Below are positions 57,801 to 62,618 of a DNA stretch of 64,000 nt, piece by piece; position 1 is the first letter of the stretch; every line of letters begins with the position of its first letter. The notes below the pieces were generated by a model. That model was not told the origin of the DNA and did not search any database. It saw nothing but the letters and a program-made list of their open reading frames with translations. The translations under genes and the position numbers were made by a program. Source of the DNA: Sphaerolaimus hirsutus (taxonomy: Eukaryota > Nematoda > Chromadorea > Monhysterida > Sphaerolaimidae); the NCBI GenBank assembly GCA_964036195.1, contig OZ038450.1:3598701-3662700 (forward strand), given 5' to 3'.

Positions 57801-60800
57801 TGCAGCGATCATCTTCGCGCACATGCATGGTCATTCCAGTCGTACTGGACACTCGCGTGGGGTTCAGCGACTCTACGTGGGGGTTACTTACCTGTACCGG
57901 TTGCATGTTATATTGTTGCATGCGCCCATCCGGTCCCATAGCCATCCAGTTAGCTGGCGGCGTTTGATAAGCCATCATTTGCGGTTGCATGTTCATATCG
58001 CCAGCCCTCTGTACCGTCTGCGCTGGTTGTACAGGCATCGGCTGCGCTGGCTGCCACTGCGGATATGCGTATTGCATGGGCACCATACCTGGCTGCATCG
58101 CTTGGGCTTGATTATTTCCCTGATAGCCACCACGTTGTCCTCCGCCGCGCCCACGTCCATTTCCTCTGGATGCTCCGCCGCCGCGGCTCCTTTTGAAATA
58201 CTGTTCCCTTTGTTCTGGGGTTAGTTTGGGGCACTCATATCTGATATGCTCTTCAGAGCCACATTCCCAACATCCTTTGTCAAATTTTCGTGGGGGCAAT
58301 TTAGGGGGGTCCCTATTCAATCCCAAAAGTTTACCTTCCAACGCGCCCAGTTGCGCTAATTTCTTCGCTATCTCTTGGTGCACAGAGTCGAATTTGGCAA
58401 CACTCTCAGTCATTTTCTGTTCCATTGTTTCTAACGTCTTGTCGGCCTGGGACGGCAGTCCAGCCATGGCGGGCATGTTTAGCGCCATCAACCTGTCCAT
58501 TACCTTGTCTGTAGCGCTGGCAACCACATCCTGTTTGGATTTTTCTCCCTTATTCTGGCTCTGTTCTGCTTCCAGAAAGCTTTCTTGTACGCGTGCGTTG
58601 TCAACCATCTCTTTCCAAGTGATAGACGCCGTGACAGGTACATTGCGCCGAATTTCATTTCTCAGCCCTCCATGAAATTTTATCATGCATGTGTCACCTC
58701 GTTTTTCATGACCCATGCCGGGATAGGCGCGTTTTATCAACTTTTCCAAACGTACCGCCCATTCCAGTACCGACTCATCTGCGCCCTGTCGCGTCTCAAA
58801 AATCTCTCTCTGTGCATGATGTTTGTCATTCGGATTTTCATAGAACTTTTCCAGTGCTTGCATCATGTCCTTGTAGTTCAGGTCGCGCAATTCTCTGTAC
58901 CGCGTGTTGAAAATGGCTCTGGCACTGCCCTTCAGAAACAATTTCACCAGCGGCTTCCGCTCCTGTAATTTTATGCGCAGCGCATCACATACCGTGTCCC
59001 AGCTCCTTCTCCAGTCCCTGAAACCCTCATTTGGCTTGCCGCGAAAATATCCACATTGTTGTGCTAAGGCTGTGATGACTGCCGCATTACTTTGCTCTAA
59101 TTGCCAATTTTGTCCCGGGTCTGTGGGCCGCGCCACTTCAGATGTAGCCGACGAGCTCCTGGAGGATGCTGGCGAACGGGATCGAGCGCGCCGCTGTGTA
59201 ACAGTTCTCACCTGGTTCGTTCCAGCTGCCGACGGGGGCGCCGCTGGTACCGTTGATGACTGTAAAGGCGCTGCTTGACCATTGGTCAGCACTATTGGCT
59301 GCTGGCCACTGACCGGTGAATTTCCTCCCAGCGTCGCATTTTGATTTTGTAGGGCTTGATTATGCTGCTGGTACGCCGTCGTCAGGTCAACTATATCATC
59401 GCCATGTAAGCTGTGGTGCTCTTCGAATTCCCTCAAGTAATGTTCCACCCTAGGTACCTCATTGACTGGGTCACTTCCCCATAAATTCATAGCAGTTTTA
59501 ATTAGCGCCACCATACGCAAATCCCCTGGTTCACCATTCTGCGAGAAAGCACCAACCGGTCTCGCCTGACTCATCATGTTTGCCCATTTCTTCGCCGCTG
59601 CACATGCCTTTTTAGGTGTCCATTGTGCACAGGTTGGCGTTGTTTGCACCGGGTCCAGATCCATTATGGTAGCTTGGTAAATTAAGTCCGCATTAGTGAC
59701 CTTTGCGTACCTGTCTTCCAGCGCCGGAGCCGCCGTCTGGTTCGCGCCGTTGTTTGTCATTCTGCTTGCGGGGCTGCTAATAACTATCACGGGGGGATTA
59801 CTTGAAATTTCAGTCTTAATTAACTGGCGTCTAGCCTTTGCAGTTGCGCTCTGCGATCTCGACTGGTCGCTCGATAAATTCCGACTGCTGTTACCTGACA
59901 CGTCTCTCGGCGTCGAAGTGCTCTTCGGTGGGCTTAACTGCAGCGCCGGGGAAGTGTCTCCGCTCTGCGCCTCTGTCTCCAGTAATTCCGCTACGGTATT
60001 TTCAATCACGGGAAATTGATCTGCAGTAGCTCCCAGCTCAGCTGCAATCAAAGGGTAATCACGTTGAATTGACGGCTGCCCTAGAGGCTTGCTGTCACCA
60101 ACGTATCCGTCTGAACCGACTTCAGAACCCGATCACACTCCAGGCGATATGGATGAGCTGCCCGCGCTCCAACCCAGTGTCCTCCGAAGCTTAGACCACT
60201 TACCTGTCTTTCCTGCTTCCTTTCCTGCAGCTTGTCTGCTTGTCCCAGGCGCTTCTTCAGTTTCTGCGCTGGACGTTAGCTGCCGTGCCGCTGCCGGTAC
60301 AGCTGGCGTCTTCCACTGACTAAAACTGTCTGGCGCAGGCCCTGCGCCTTCAACCGTTGATAATCTGATTACCGGGGTGTCCTCAGCTGTCTGTCCAGAC
60401 CAGCGTTGACTTTCACTCTCCTCTAGCGCTTCCGGCGCCTCTGTTTCAGGGTTAACCGAATCGTTCGACTCACTGTCTCCTGCTTGACTCTCAGCTGCAG
60501 CAAGTTGTGCGTCCACTTCTTGCCCAGCCTTCTGTTGTCGCGCGCGCCTTCGTGCTTGTTTTTGCTTCTCCAACGCAGCGTGCCAAACTTGTTCTATGGT
60601 GTCCCCTTGTAAGCTTGCTGGCCCCCTCGATCTCAATTCCCTTTGGGGTGACTCGTTATCCGTGAAGCCGTTTTTTGTAGAGGCGTTGATCAGGCGCCCC
60701 AGACAGAAAACTTTATGGCTTGCTTAGGAAACCACTCGCTACGCTACCAGTTGTCAGATATTTTACGTTTTTACTAATTTTACTATTTTCCGTCTTTACC

Positions 60801-62618
60801 ACAAAAATACGCCACCCGTCGAATTTTGCCGCGGCAGAGAATTGCAAATTCCGGTCCCTTTGCGCTTCCACTTGCGTGCTTAATTAAATAAATAATTGGT
60901 TTTATGGTACGGGGATGTTTACACGCAAATCAGGAACGGCGCCAGTACCCCTTGGGGTCCTGACAGTTCCTGAGGACGGACACGGCAACTTACCAATCCC
61001 TTTCGTAACTGCTGCCAGCGGTTTACTTCGATTAATTGTTAAAAAGCCGTAATTAATGAAAAGCCGAAATTAATAAAATTCAAATTAAAATTCAAGCAGT
61101 TAGTATGCTTCAGGGGGACCAAGTTGGTTTCACGGGAACTTTATTTAGCGATATAGTCAGAGTCAATTTCACAATAGCTCAAGTGAGTCGTATAGCCTCT
61201 AGTGGGTGAAAAAATGTAAAATCAGCGCGTTTTATAATCACCAAAATCTACCATAAATGAAATGAATACTAAATCAAAGACACAACAATTAACCATAATA
61301 AGCGAAATGATAAGGCAAATTCAATGATCACTGGAAAACCGTAAACATAGCGTACCAGGCACAGGTAAATTAATTAAATGCGGGGAAAAATCTAATTAAA
61401 TAAAAACGGGTACAAATATGAATTAAACCGAGCGTAAAGTAACTGTAATTACCAATGACGTAATTAAAATACAATTTATCTCGTAGGTGAGTGTCGAGAA
61501 CTGGGTTTCTATTCAGAGGTTACGGTACAGTCAAGAGCAGGTGGTGTGACACGTGTTATCAACCTGCGCCCCTTTAGGTGGAAAATATTTTTATAGCACG
61601 CCCGACCAAGGCCACAGAAAGAACGCTCATTTGCGGGGGTTGTTCAAGGTTATTGCATTGCCGGGTAAGGGTTGGAAACTTCGGGCCTGAACACACGCCA
61701 CAAGACACTAGCACTTATGAGTTCACCAATCACCCTGGGTGATGGGAATAATTAATTGGCACTGCTGTGCTCTTCACTGTAAACTGTGCTCTGCATGTGT
61801 CTTGCAGTCGCATGCCGACAATAATTGCCGTTTGCCACTTTTCCACCCATTACCTAGTCCTAAATAAAAATGCACTTGGTCGGGGAATTTTCTGAATGTT
61901 ATCTATCGGGGCGCCTAAGCATTTAACAGAGTCAACACCTGTTAGCTTAACTAGAAACATAAAAACCTTTCTAAATCATTCCCAGACACTGCACCCTTTT
62001 AACTAAAATGTAAACTTGATAAAAACCTAATAATTATGACGTTCGACAGTACATATTGGGAAAATGCAAAAAGAAAAAACGAGAGTAATCACTCAATTAA
62101 CTCATAATGCGGGTAACCTAATTAGCTTAATTAATGAATCACTAAAATAAAAATTAAAAATTAGCGTCACATGGGAAGTAATTAAATAATTAACGGAAAA
62201 GAAACAATTAATAAATTCATGGCCGCAGTAGTGTCCATTCGGGCGTACCGTCCTGGGGCTGCGGCTTCGTTGGCGGTTTTGCAGTGCACAGCGAACCGCA
62301 CGTTCACTGTGACTTCCCTGTGCACCGCGGGTCGTCATTCGGTCGCACATGGTCGTTCTCGAGTCGTCGGAGTGTCTGCGCAAAATTGTCGTTACGTTTT
62401 TACGCATGATTAGTTAGCCATATTTCTACCTACATCGGTACATTGACTCGAGTGCCGTATAATTTCACATATTCATTTGTCAACCCACCAGATCGACCTA
62501 AAAACCCATCGGGTAAAATAAATCTCGTAAATACATCGTGGGCGAAATGGGCTATCGAAAAGCCTGGCAAAAAGGACAAGAAAATCGTGAGACCCAAAAC
62601 AGCTTCCAGCCGTCGCAT
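39815..62618 (-). CDS. Two-membrane-segment protein gene, first coding exon interrupted by an LTR element
   Basis: I do not recognise this gene. Minus-strand exons: 62618-62435 continuing after the retroelement at 44877-44859, then 43091-42959, 42621-42571, 42135-41949, 41565-41489, 41197-41030, 40353-40259, 39854-39815. With the 17.5-kb element and one 4-bp target duplicate removed, all phases join and give 954 bp: 317 residues and TAA. The protein starts MRRLEAVLGLTIFLSFLPGF (signal anchor). A loop of about 45 residues follows, then a second hydrophobic span (STALLILPALLFLTGAGLLV), a Pro/Ala/Thr-rich linker, a basic helix (ALRQFAKRKRMRSTLQKLRA), a Glu/Asp-rich stretch and a terminal RRKKKRKRRRKNA. 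Introns 1, 3 and 5 onward hold introner-like elements. As assembled the first exon is split, so this allele is probably broken. The joined model is inference from phase and motif continuity. Confidence 0.65.
40065..40230. mobile_element. Introner-like element within the last intron of the minus-strand gene
   Basis: Ends TCACTGGGGGCAGCCCTGTC and TGTCTGGGAGTGGCACCAATG, with GTGTCAAAAGTCATG words inside. It sits within intron 40258-39855 but does not reach either splice site. Confidence 0.6.
40425..40722. mobile_element. Introner-like element with a TCCAAATCTTAT core
   Basis: Left CTGGGGGCACTCCAATATCC, right ATTTTACAGGGTCCGGGAGT then TGCACCTGG. The central words TATCCAAATCTTATG and AAGATTTGGATAC face each other. 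It lies within intron 41029-40354. Confidence 0.65.
41198..41488 (-). mobile_element. Introner-like element forming an intron of the minus-strand gene
   Basis: Read on the minus strand, the intron starts GTGGCACTCATGGACACTGG and ends in TTTTTCCAG before GGTCTGTGGG. Internal tandem words GTCAAATGTCATG(C/G)AAAG (41215-41310) mark an expansion. The last 21 bases of the element's inverted end would be translated if the AG is used. An excision after CCCCCCTG would also keep frame and would remove the whole element. Confidence 0.7.
42282..42420 (-). mobile_element. Introner-like element within a composite intron
   Basis: On the minus strand: GGTGCCAATTCCGTGTAAAA, the facing words TGTCAATTGTCATGCAAAG and TACATGACATTTGACAC, then ACAGGGTTTCGGACCGCC. 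It lies in intron 42570-42136 next to another palindrome at 42428-42556. Confidence 0.65.
42428..42556. mobile_element. Short palindromic element, CTAACGATGGCAAA ends
   Basis: Left GGCCTAACGATGGCAAAT and right TTTGCCATCGTTACAGGGCC are inverted repeats around about 100 bp of AT-rich sequence. It is not the introner-like family. Only one copy was seen. Confidence 0.55.
42622..42958 (-). mobile_element. Introner-like element forming an intron of the minus-strand gene
   Basis: On the minus strand it starts GTGCCAGTCCCAGACCCAGT directly after exon sequence GTCCGCCAG. It ends ACAGGGTTTGGGACTGCCCCCAG directly before GACAGACGCAAG. Both splice sites are therefore supplied by the inverted ends, phase is 0 on both sides, and the core has facing TCCAAATCTTAT words. 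Confidence 0.8.
43092..44858 (-). other. First intron of the minus-strand gene, rich in 'acttttactc' repeats
   Basis: A 1.77-kb intron. A G17-like homopolymer at about 43103-43119 lies next to the acceptor. Two blocks of the TACTTTTACTC type are at 43195-43680 and 43815-44190, facing each other in part. A 'green' inverted-repeat element is at 44527-44722. I see no coding exon. Confidence 0.6.
44527..44722. mobile_element. 'Green' inverted-repeat element
   Basis: Starts TTACCGTATTCCCTCGAATT with C tracts and ends GGGGTATTTCGACGAAATAC. It has the internal word AATTTGCTGGCGAAATAATA, shared with copies at 12640 and 19290. Confidence 0.65.
44882..46564 (-). repeat. 3' LTR of the giant retroelement
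   Basis: 1,683 bp, TG...CA ends on both strands. On the element strand a TATAAAAA box lies at 45725-45718 after a GC-rich GCGCGC and an AATAAA at 45275-45270, giving a plausible U3-R-U5 order. It differs from the other LTR near 44946, 45664, 45727, 45969 and 46240. Confidence 0.93.
46565..47136 (-). other. Element sequence between helicase stop and 3' LTR
   Basis: About 570 bp with no convincing frame on the element strand. The purine-biased GGCTGGTGGGAT next to the LTR is a weak candidate polypurine tract. Confidence 0.45.
47137..51108 (-). CDS. Superfamily 1 (Upf1/Dna2-like) helicase encoded inside the LTR element
   Basis: An intact frame of 1,323 codons starting at ATG 51108 (MASASRKRPFEG, with a nuclear-signal-like SRKRP). 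Helicase motifs: I, PFGSGKTTTQNQLA (about residue 598); II, AVIIDEASLASD (about 884); III, GMLLLFGDSKQL; a VFRGHRQ motif; VVIISCVRGS; and VI, NVATSRAKCVRIV (about 1140). These are the motifs of SF1 RNA/DNA helicases of the Upf1/Dna2/NAM7 group. The first about 580 residues match no domain I recognise. It lies 224 bp downstream of integrase, on the same strand, inside both LTRs, so it belongs to the element. A subgenomic or spliced message is likely needed to express it. A role in replication, RNA decay evasion or integration is speculative. Confidence 0.88.
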   Translation of the reverse strand: MASASRKRPFEGADAPPIKSKETNTHGACGGGTIPPRQLYRAQQMQNGPEIYPSRGKFEGWVDRVYIDSGADGHVEYQCHVRISEQTMAILSENEQWVNADEAYPYFYYSNKRAKAARDKRTTQLVDLCARIQKQHPSMFLPLVRHGMRFSATAIAQKIENPRYWEFTGVAIWGNQTKCPLNVAAPVVVSTQGTRRVTQAARTLTRGDTSGYQPYTSDWKTARLRAAFTPSNYKNLEPLGATERGDAGPEKLVILHREYVSDSRVENLSAGQLGLAHVEYHDLNDLDVFGDEFYGHAYGLQVATAEDISTTGIQPDTENRDNMDAFLRYKLGILAASHCYNESFLRFCAKRATDVCAHVSWEHTPQGTACDIMVRRPDPEELQADTFEGPEEQRVRLLEQVNTQTQLLNQATPMSVLSLVLARPDEDKPAAGSPNLSVRITSVESEPTTTMLRAKLDMAASQSALPRTLESGRYMVRGSNDSPNYDRTMRSLQAALNKAPVGWVPKVVQGSKVLTLEAQIQLAVILNLRLLDDETDWALISREANELYESLFRGKNEQMIQAKLGEFLPQQGQVEVLGAVITAVRMRKPLLIMCDSPFGSGKTTTQNQLAYVCSRGYNYYNPRPRVRAGSDLPSDKQPNAKYHSTLITCTVNSAADEGARRALTNLNKLGQRDIFGALEVLLRERAKWTAMADTPFSEMQKLEGFEEFLKLRAAFPVRVLSPMWETDPTYNTTPATQLPTLHTLAQRTGHNIVRLSPEWTAALEKYDGAKKDYELVDEIINNCTDDAVIRAQLTEQVPFLTADDGDEQPFDDFEAGVAGARAGEASLADQGFWGKVLRRALSKYVRATVRLHRVFLEVVQPGQIHVTLDSAHDARIKSVTACAVIIDEASLASDAAVISVVQAAQLPVNGMLLLFGDSKQLTRMIRVQDWVEPVLKPDPTLIDRLTQYQLCPVVHLETVFRGHRQLIQANSVAAYNGLLRAYNDTAAHGATMLPAPGDFEDGVMLSSTLVHQGCESKEGMSIINKKELRIILHLYDYLVATVKEDPTLPWADLTDPASLLIVCFYAAQARALISRLVAHTEHDAAYWATRIITADKAQAREAEVVIISCVRGSPPTDSAQLDADPKKAYGRVGFVAELPRGNVATSRAKCVRIVVANAETMLWSTFFHRFLTVEHKADRIYSYESGQIWGNVLGFWPPEWRPRADLKELVEPDRYPALEEELQAECLSDIETATAGSDSSADAREEGVPVLEEVVPVVEPVYRPNEEYSPISNDMAAMALQNVAEPPSPPPEHHDAVEAIPLPPEEAPAQQVEHHMENGNCEN
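51333..54041 (-). CDS. Retroelement RT, RNase H and integrase
   Basis: About 900 codons continuing pol in another frame after the break at 54042-54046. RT shows SSADINQAFYNIAL, RLPMGLKCSPS and the catalytic LLYIDDLLIYS (about 53835). RNase H shows FIIITDASKIAVAGVLAQ (about 53380) and a later WTDAKSI. Integrase shows a zinc-binding HNHPTAGH...CPSC (about 52430-52300), catalytic Asp in VDAIGPL (about 52210), Asp in LSDNAPSF (about 52035) and Glu in SNGMVERRNGV (about 51930). The C-terminus ends at TAG 51335-51333. The domain order places the element with Ty3/Gypsy rather than Copia. No other stops are seen, so only the single break separates this part from the upstream frame. Confidence 0.9.
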   Translation of the reverse strand, partial: SSADINQAFYNIALHPDDRHITSFRNVFGQFQLKRLPMGLKCSPSLAQRCFELAMAGLIHRNVLLYIDDLLIYSATWETHLYDIGQVLERLIRNNFKISPKKCFFARVTAVRFLGFMIGRDGVCVPDDKRHIIQDWPVPTTVKEVKGFLGAIGFFRRMIHRCAELAVPLSNLTRTGPRENYNSDTPVDLTSKPKALEAFHKLKEALLGSPCLQFPDPKRMFIIITDASKIAVAGVLAQRAEDEKILHACAFYSRKLGATQSKWPAISLEACAIYKSIRNWHCYLAGRPFEVWTDAKSISWVKNPNLETTPHAMLHKFALAITPYQITFKHLRGKSNELADALSRRQDAPVVFDEKKDLDEAFEQFAQVTCREIAIPHDKQVTVAAASRTAYQPISVNEEAELLRPISDRTRGRKEAESPGLRERQRNAEAPGTGTMAGGSGAGNEVVPGLTSVNKRSTIMALPPMTSVDKLKRLQAEEPYIATTIEVCRADNFYSAAPYFIDQYGLLRRQAGTSQIPGIQLYDPVCIPSELVPFVLELAHNHPTAGHLGIIKTFERLQEFAWFPGMRPESARWVATCPSCNAKKGLRAAMRTQMVCRQVAKRPGDVIAVDAIGPLLTTKRRNRHVLVFVDQCTRFGIAVPVPDIKQDTVSFAFLLHILPIFSVPAIILSDNAPSFTEGTFAKLLQYLNATQHTSFAYTPKSNGMVERRNGVLMEIVSHYVNRTHDDWDIHLGAAVHAYNTSKHPSLQTTPYALLFGKPAASMWERMIEPPPDNEALPSLPHKRALINELGARLTTAREAAHTALAKAQQKEQFYANRRARRLNVQHGQAVRVYTPRITQLTAPSKKFAPRFIGPYECIDYAHPLVTLFNNINKKIYVVHADRCKATSECLIPPSYSELYGDD
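54040..60132 (-). CDS. Retroelement gag, env-like module, protease and RT start, one frame
   Basis: A single open frame of about 2,030 codons. Counting from 60051: a gag capsid region at about 334-497 (motifs YFRGKPNEGFRDW, LFLKGSARAIF, GADESVLEWAVRLEKLI), a CCHC zinc knuckle at about 592 (CWECGSEEHIRYEC), an Arg/Gly-rich stretch at about 620-645 and a Gln/Met/Pro-rich stretch. Then comes an env-like unit: hydrophobic signal at 912-940, Cys-rich ectodomain with several N-glycosylation sites, a furin-type site (RQKR) near 1203 followed by a mildly hydrophobic run, and a membrane anchor at about 1454-1478. Then an aspartic protease (LLDTGAMRSL near 1610, ILIGADVL) and the start of RT. The frame stops inside RT at an A5 run (54042-54046). 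Putting env between gag and protease without a stop implies membrane insertion and processing of a polyprotein, or splicing. Confidence 0.85.
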   Translation of the reverse strand, partial: SGSEVGSDGYVGDSKPLGQPSIQRDYPLIAAELGATADQFPVIENTVAELLETEAQSGDTSPALQLSPPKSTSTPRDVSGNSSRNLSSDQSRSQSATAKARRQLIKTEISSNPPVIVISSPASRMTNNGANQTAAPALEDRYAKVTNADLIYQATIMDLDPVQTTPTCAQWTPKKACAAAKKWANMMSQARPVGAFSQNGEPGDLRMVALIKTAMNLWGSDPVNEVPRVEHYLREFEEHHSLHGDDIVDLTTAYQQHNQALQNQNATLGGNSPVSGQQPIVLTNGQAAPLQSSTVPAAPPSAAGTNQVRTVTQRRARSRSPASSRSSSATSEVARPTDPGQNWQLEQSNAAVITALAQQCGYFRGKPNEGFRDWRRSWDTVCDALRIKLQERKPLVKLFLKGSARAIFNTRYRELRDLNYKDMMQALEKFYENPNDKHHAQREIFETRQGADESVLEWAVRLEKLIKRAYPGMGHEKRGDTCMIKFHGGLRNEIRRNVPVTASITWKEMVDNARVQESFLEAEQSQNKGEKSKQDVVASATDKVMDRLMALNMPAMAGLPSQADKTLETMEQKMTESVAKFDSVHQEIAKKLAQLGALEGKLLGLNRDPPKLPPRKFDKGCWECGSEEHIRYECPKLTPEQREQYFKRSRGGGASRGNGRGRGGGQRGGYQGNNQAQAMQPGMVPMQYAYPQWQPAQPMPVQPAQTVQRAGDMNMQPQMMAYQTPPANWMAMGPDGRMQQYNMQPVQVSNPHVESLNPTRVSSTTGMTMHVREDDRCMMIRPVNKLIPVMQGLELEDEEPDELVPESPEEQQRTTGMHVLAQEREFWIKPWAYMRTEKGYLFRTTWLAFLRRIGMHDLRETDCTLWPNCPADDHSDTLTEVPLDVLMNISLDPFLYATPAALPPRTGSSNQVDRYMGFLSTEEGVRPAPRAYSEPPYMPQVAQSLFFVLAVGLIIMGLAFLPGAGATTMPSFPLLCSDLTDHYDLYTYPPLPNCTAIVDTTASLERPRKLTLTIYKRNMVEYRAAAHRCVASIRTAKTYQNFWGDVTLEKFDSNPRSVGAAECEGMIKYHKCNDGPMTPVSDLDNAWDTQYPTNVSYSGHGLYCCKWVSETTPHCGLFRGEVRMRYGANTMQSTLGDVSKCNYEMGACTLEDGSQLTWKPNPKAECPYEKWREMHGRIRQDIWLADDHTLSLSFRAHEEVESCGIKLWKSDQDIVVAPFEKAVIRSVRQKRAQGRPTLGIVSAGQLAASMQAVYETAEQTMRAQAVATCKNVQHFQEFVRLAMSEHATTTARWYMNDNEIIAKPAPDGFLVHKCFAVKTYEIMKEKKSPECYETVPVQVSVHGQNVTLHMNRLTNILHFQAIPGSCTNAHNRVVMLNGQWYKYLPEVGGLEHLPMYNTHSFPQKWQQEKVRDVHHQIFAATTMYNLSELLPTTTLNDVWHAYSIVRQITQGAEPRVESHMQRHRTLAKSVLALGWWDFDTWRTWLQVWIYLICALVTMQYLLAALMAAAPETAVTLVNRAKEKIKRRPKTEEKSNIIVELAEDHPSEQVKVRTVINPCVGMPSGMPALTGARRFPAIQYSINRKCDLEEESVCMITFSTEERDNIHQVANRREEIVHVYYSPSITITIDGREYRRCLLDTGAMRSLCNRDVLMRHKEKATKHDEVSPIGALRCAADSKLLVLGQMETPVTMGNHTFGIVFQAVNGLAGEILIGADVLRHMVVDLPARELRIPTANAIIPFDNPDPEVQQRRIYAIVNEKIEVQARHEALVTAKLSAPMDEKLFTVMGLDTVGERCGVMAASAAYETSAPVFQVRCANVRNQPVVLQVGQRIAVVEPVDCVLKVKPGDPPAEWVKQCYDRDVCRQVQATEPPPKVAKDKLGPPLQVACPDGHVMEFTVPETLTDERREELKKVILQYKEAFARHKYDIGYSELVDYRLQLVDKKPIACRMYRLSLDDQQYLENHLRCLIEHDIVEPSTSPYCAPTLVVSKPDGSKRMVIDYRRLNAVLHAPQFPLPRLDETVESLCSCKYF
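55620..57330 (-). other. Env-like glycoprotein module inside the polyprotein frame
   Basis: Visible layout: an internal signal-type hydrophobic segment (about 57316-57235), roughly 500 residues with many cysteines and sequons (NCT, NVS, NVT, NLS), one basic cleavage-type site about halfway (near 56445), and a C-terminal membrane span (about 55690-55620) followed by a Lys/Arg-rich tail. This is the usual plan of a class of viral fusion glycoproteins, but I cannot assign a family (baculovirus F-like, phlebovirus Gc-like and others would need profile searches). Described only as an old or recent genomic copy. Confidence 0.65.
60133..60636 (-). CDS. Retroelement gag N-terminal segment, ending at an in-frame TGA
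   Basis: About 167 codons (open further upstream to about 60720) of charged, Ala/Glu/Gln/Ser-rich sequence resembling a disordered gag N-terminus. It has a basic cluster (KQKQARRRARQQKAGQ) followed by an acidic region. No ATG is present in the frame, so initiation must be non-AUG or by splicing, or the start is lost. The stop TGA at 60135-60133 is in the same frame as the long downstream frame, with no intervening stop, so readthrough would fuse the two. The context after the stop is TCG. Confidence 0.6.
   Translation of the reverse strand: MRSRGPASLQGDTIEQVWHAALEKQKQARRRARQQKAGQEVDAQLAAAESQAGDSESNDSVNPETEAPEALEESESQRWSGQTAEDTPVIRLSTVEGAGPAPDSFSQWKTPAVPAAARQLTSSAETEEAPGTSRQAAGKEAGKTGKWSKLRRTLGWSAGSSSISPGV
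60637..60751 (-). other. Leader and candidate primer-binding site
   Basis: Immediately inside the 5' LTR the element strand reads AC then TGGTAGCGTAGCGAG. A TGG start two bases after the LTR is typical of a tRNA-primed minus-strand start; I cannot assign the tRNA. A reading frame continuous with gag opens after a TAA about 30 bases in but shows no ATG. Confidence 0.45.
60752..62434 (-). repeat. 5' LTR of the giant retroelement
   Basis: 1,683 bp and almost identical to 44882-46564. The TATAAAAA box is at 61595-61588 and AATAAA at 61145-61140. A frame of 101 codons starting ATGCGTAAAAACG (62407-62102) is intact in both LTRs but Arg-rich and without a recognised domain. Confidence 0.93.

Larger units (their letters stand above)
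44882..62434 (-). mobile_element. Giant LTR retroelement with env-like module and helicase
   Basis: A 17,553-bp element on the minus strand: 5' LTR 62434-60752, leader, gag, an env-like glycoprotein, protease, RT, RNase H, integrase, a separate SF1 helicase, 3' LTR 46564-44882. Target duplication tcgg at 44878-44881 and 62435-62438. The pol order RT-RNase H-integrase is that of Ty3/Gypsy (Metaviridae) elements. The LTRs differ at about five of 1,683 sites, so insertion is recent. The known breaks are an in-frame TGA near the gag N-terminus and a one-base frame break in RT. Most elements of this class are 5-9 kb with any env downstream of integrase, so both the size and the gene order are atypical. 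Confidence 0.93.

Noticed and set aside
54353..60029. Plus-strand frames opposite gag-env-pol
   Set aside because: Antisense shadows; the minus strand carries all recognisable domains.
60700..60751. A firm tRNA assignment for the primer-binding site
   Set aside because: Only TGG plus about 12 bases could be read, and I cannot match them to a tRNA from memory with confidence.
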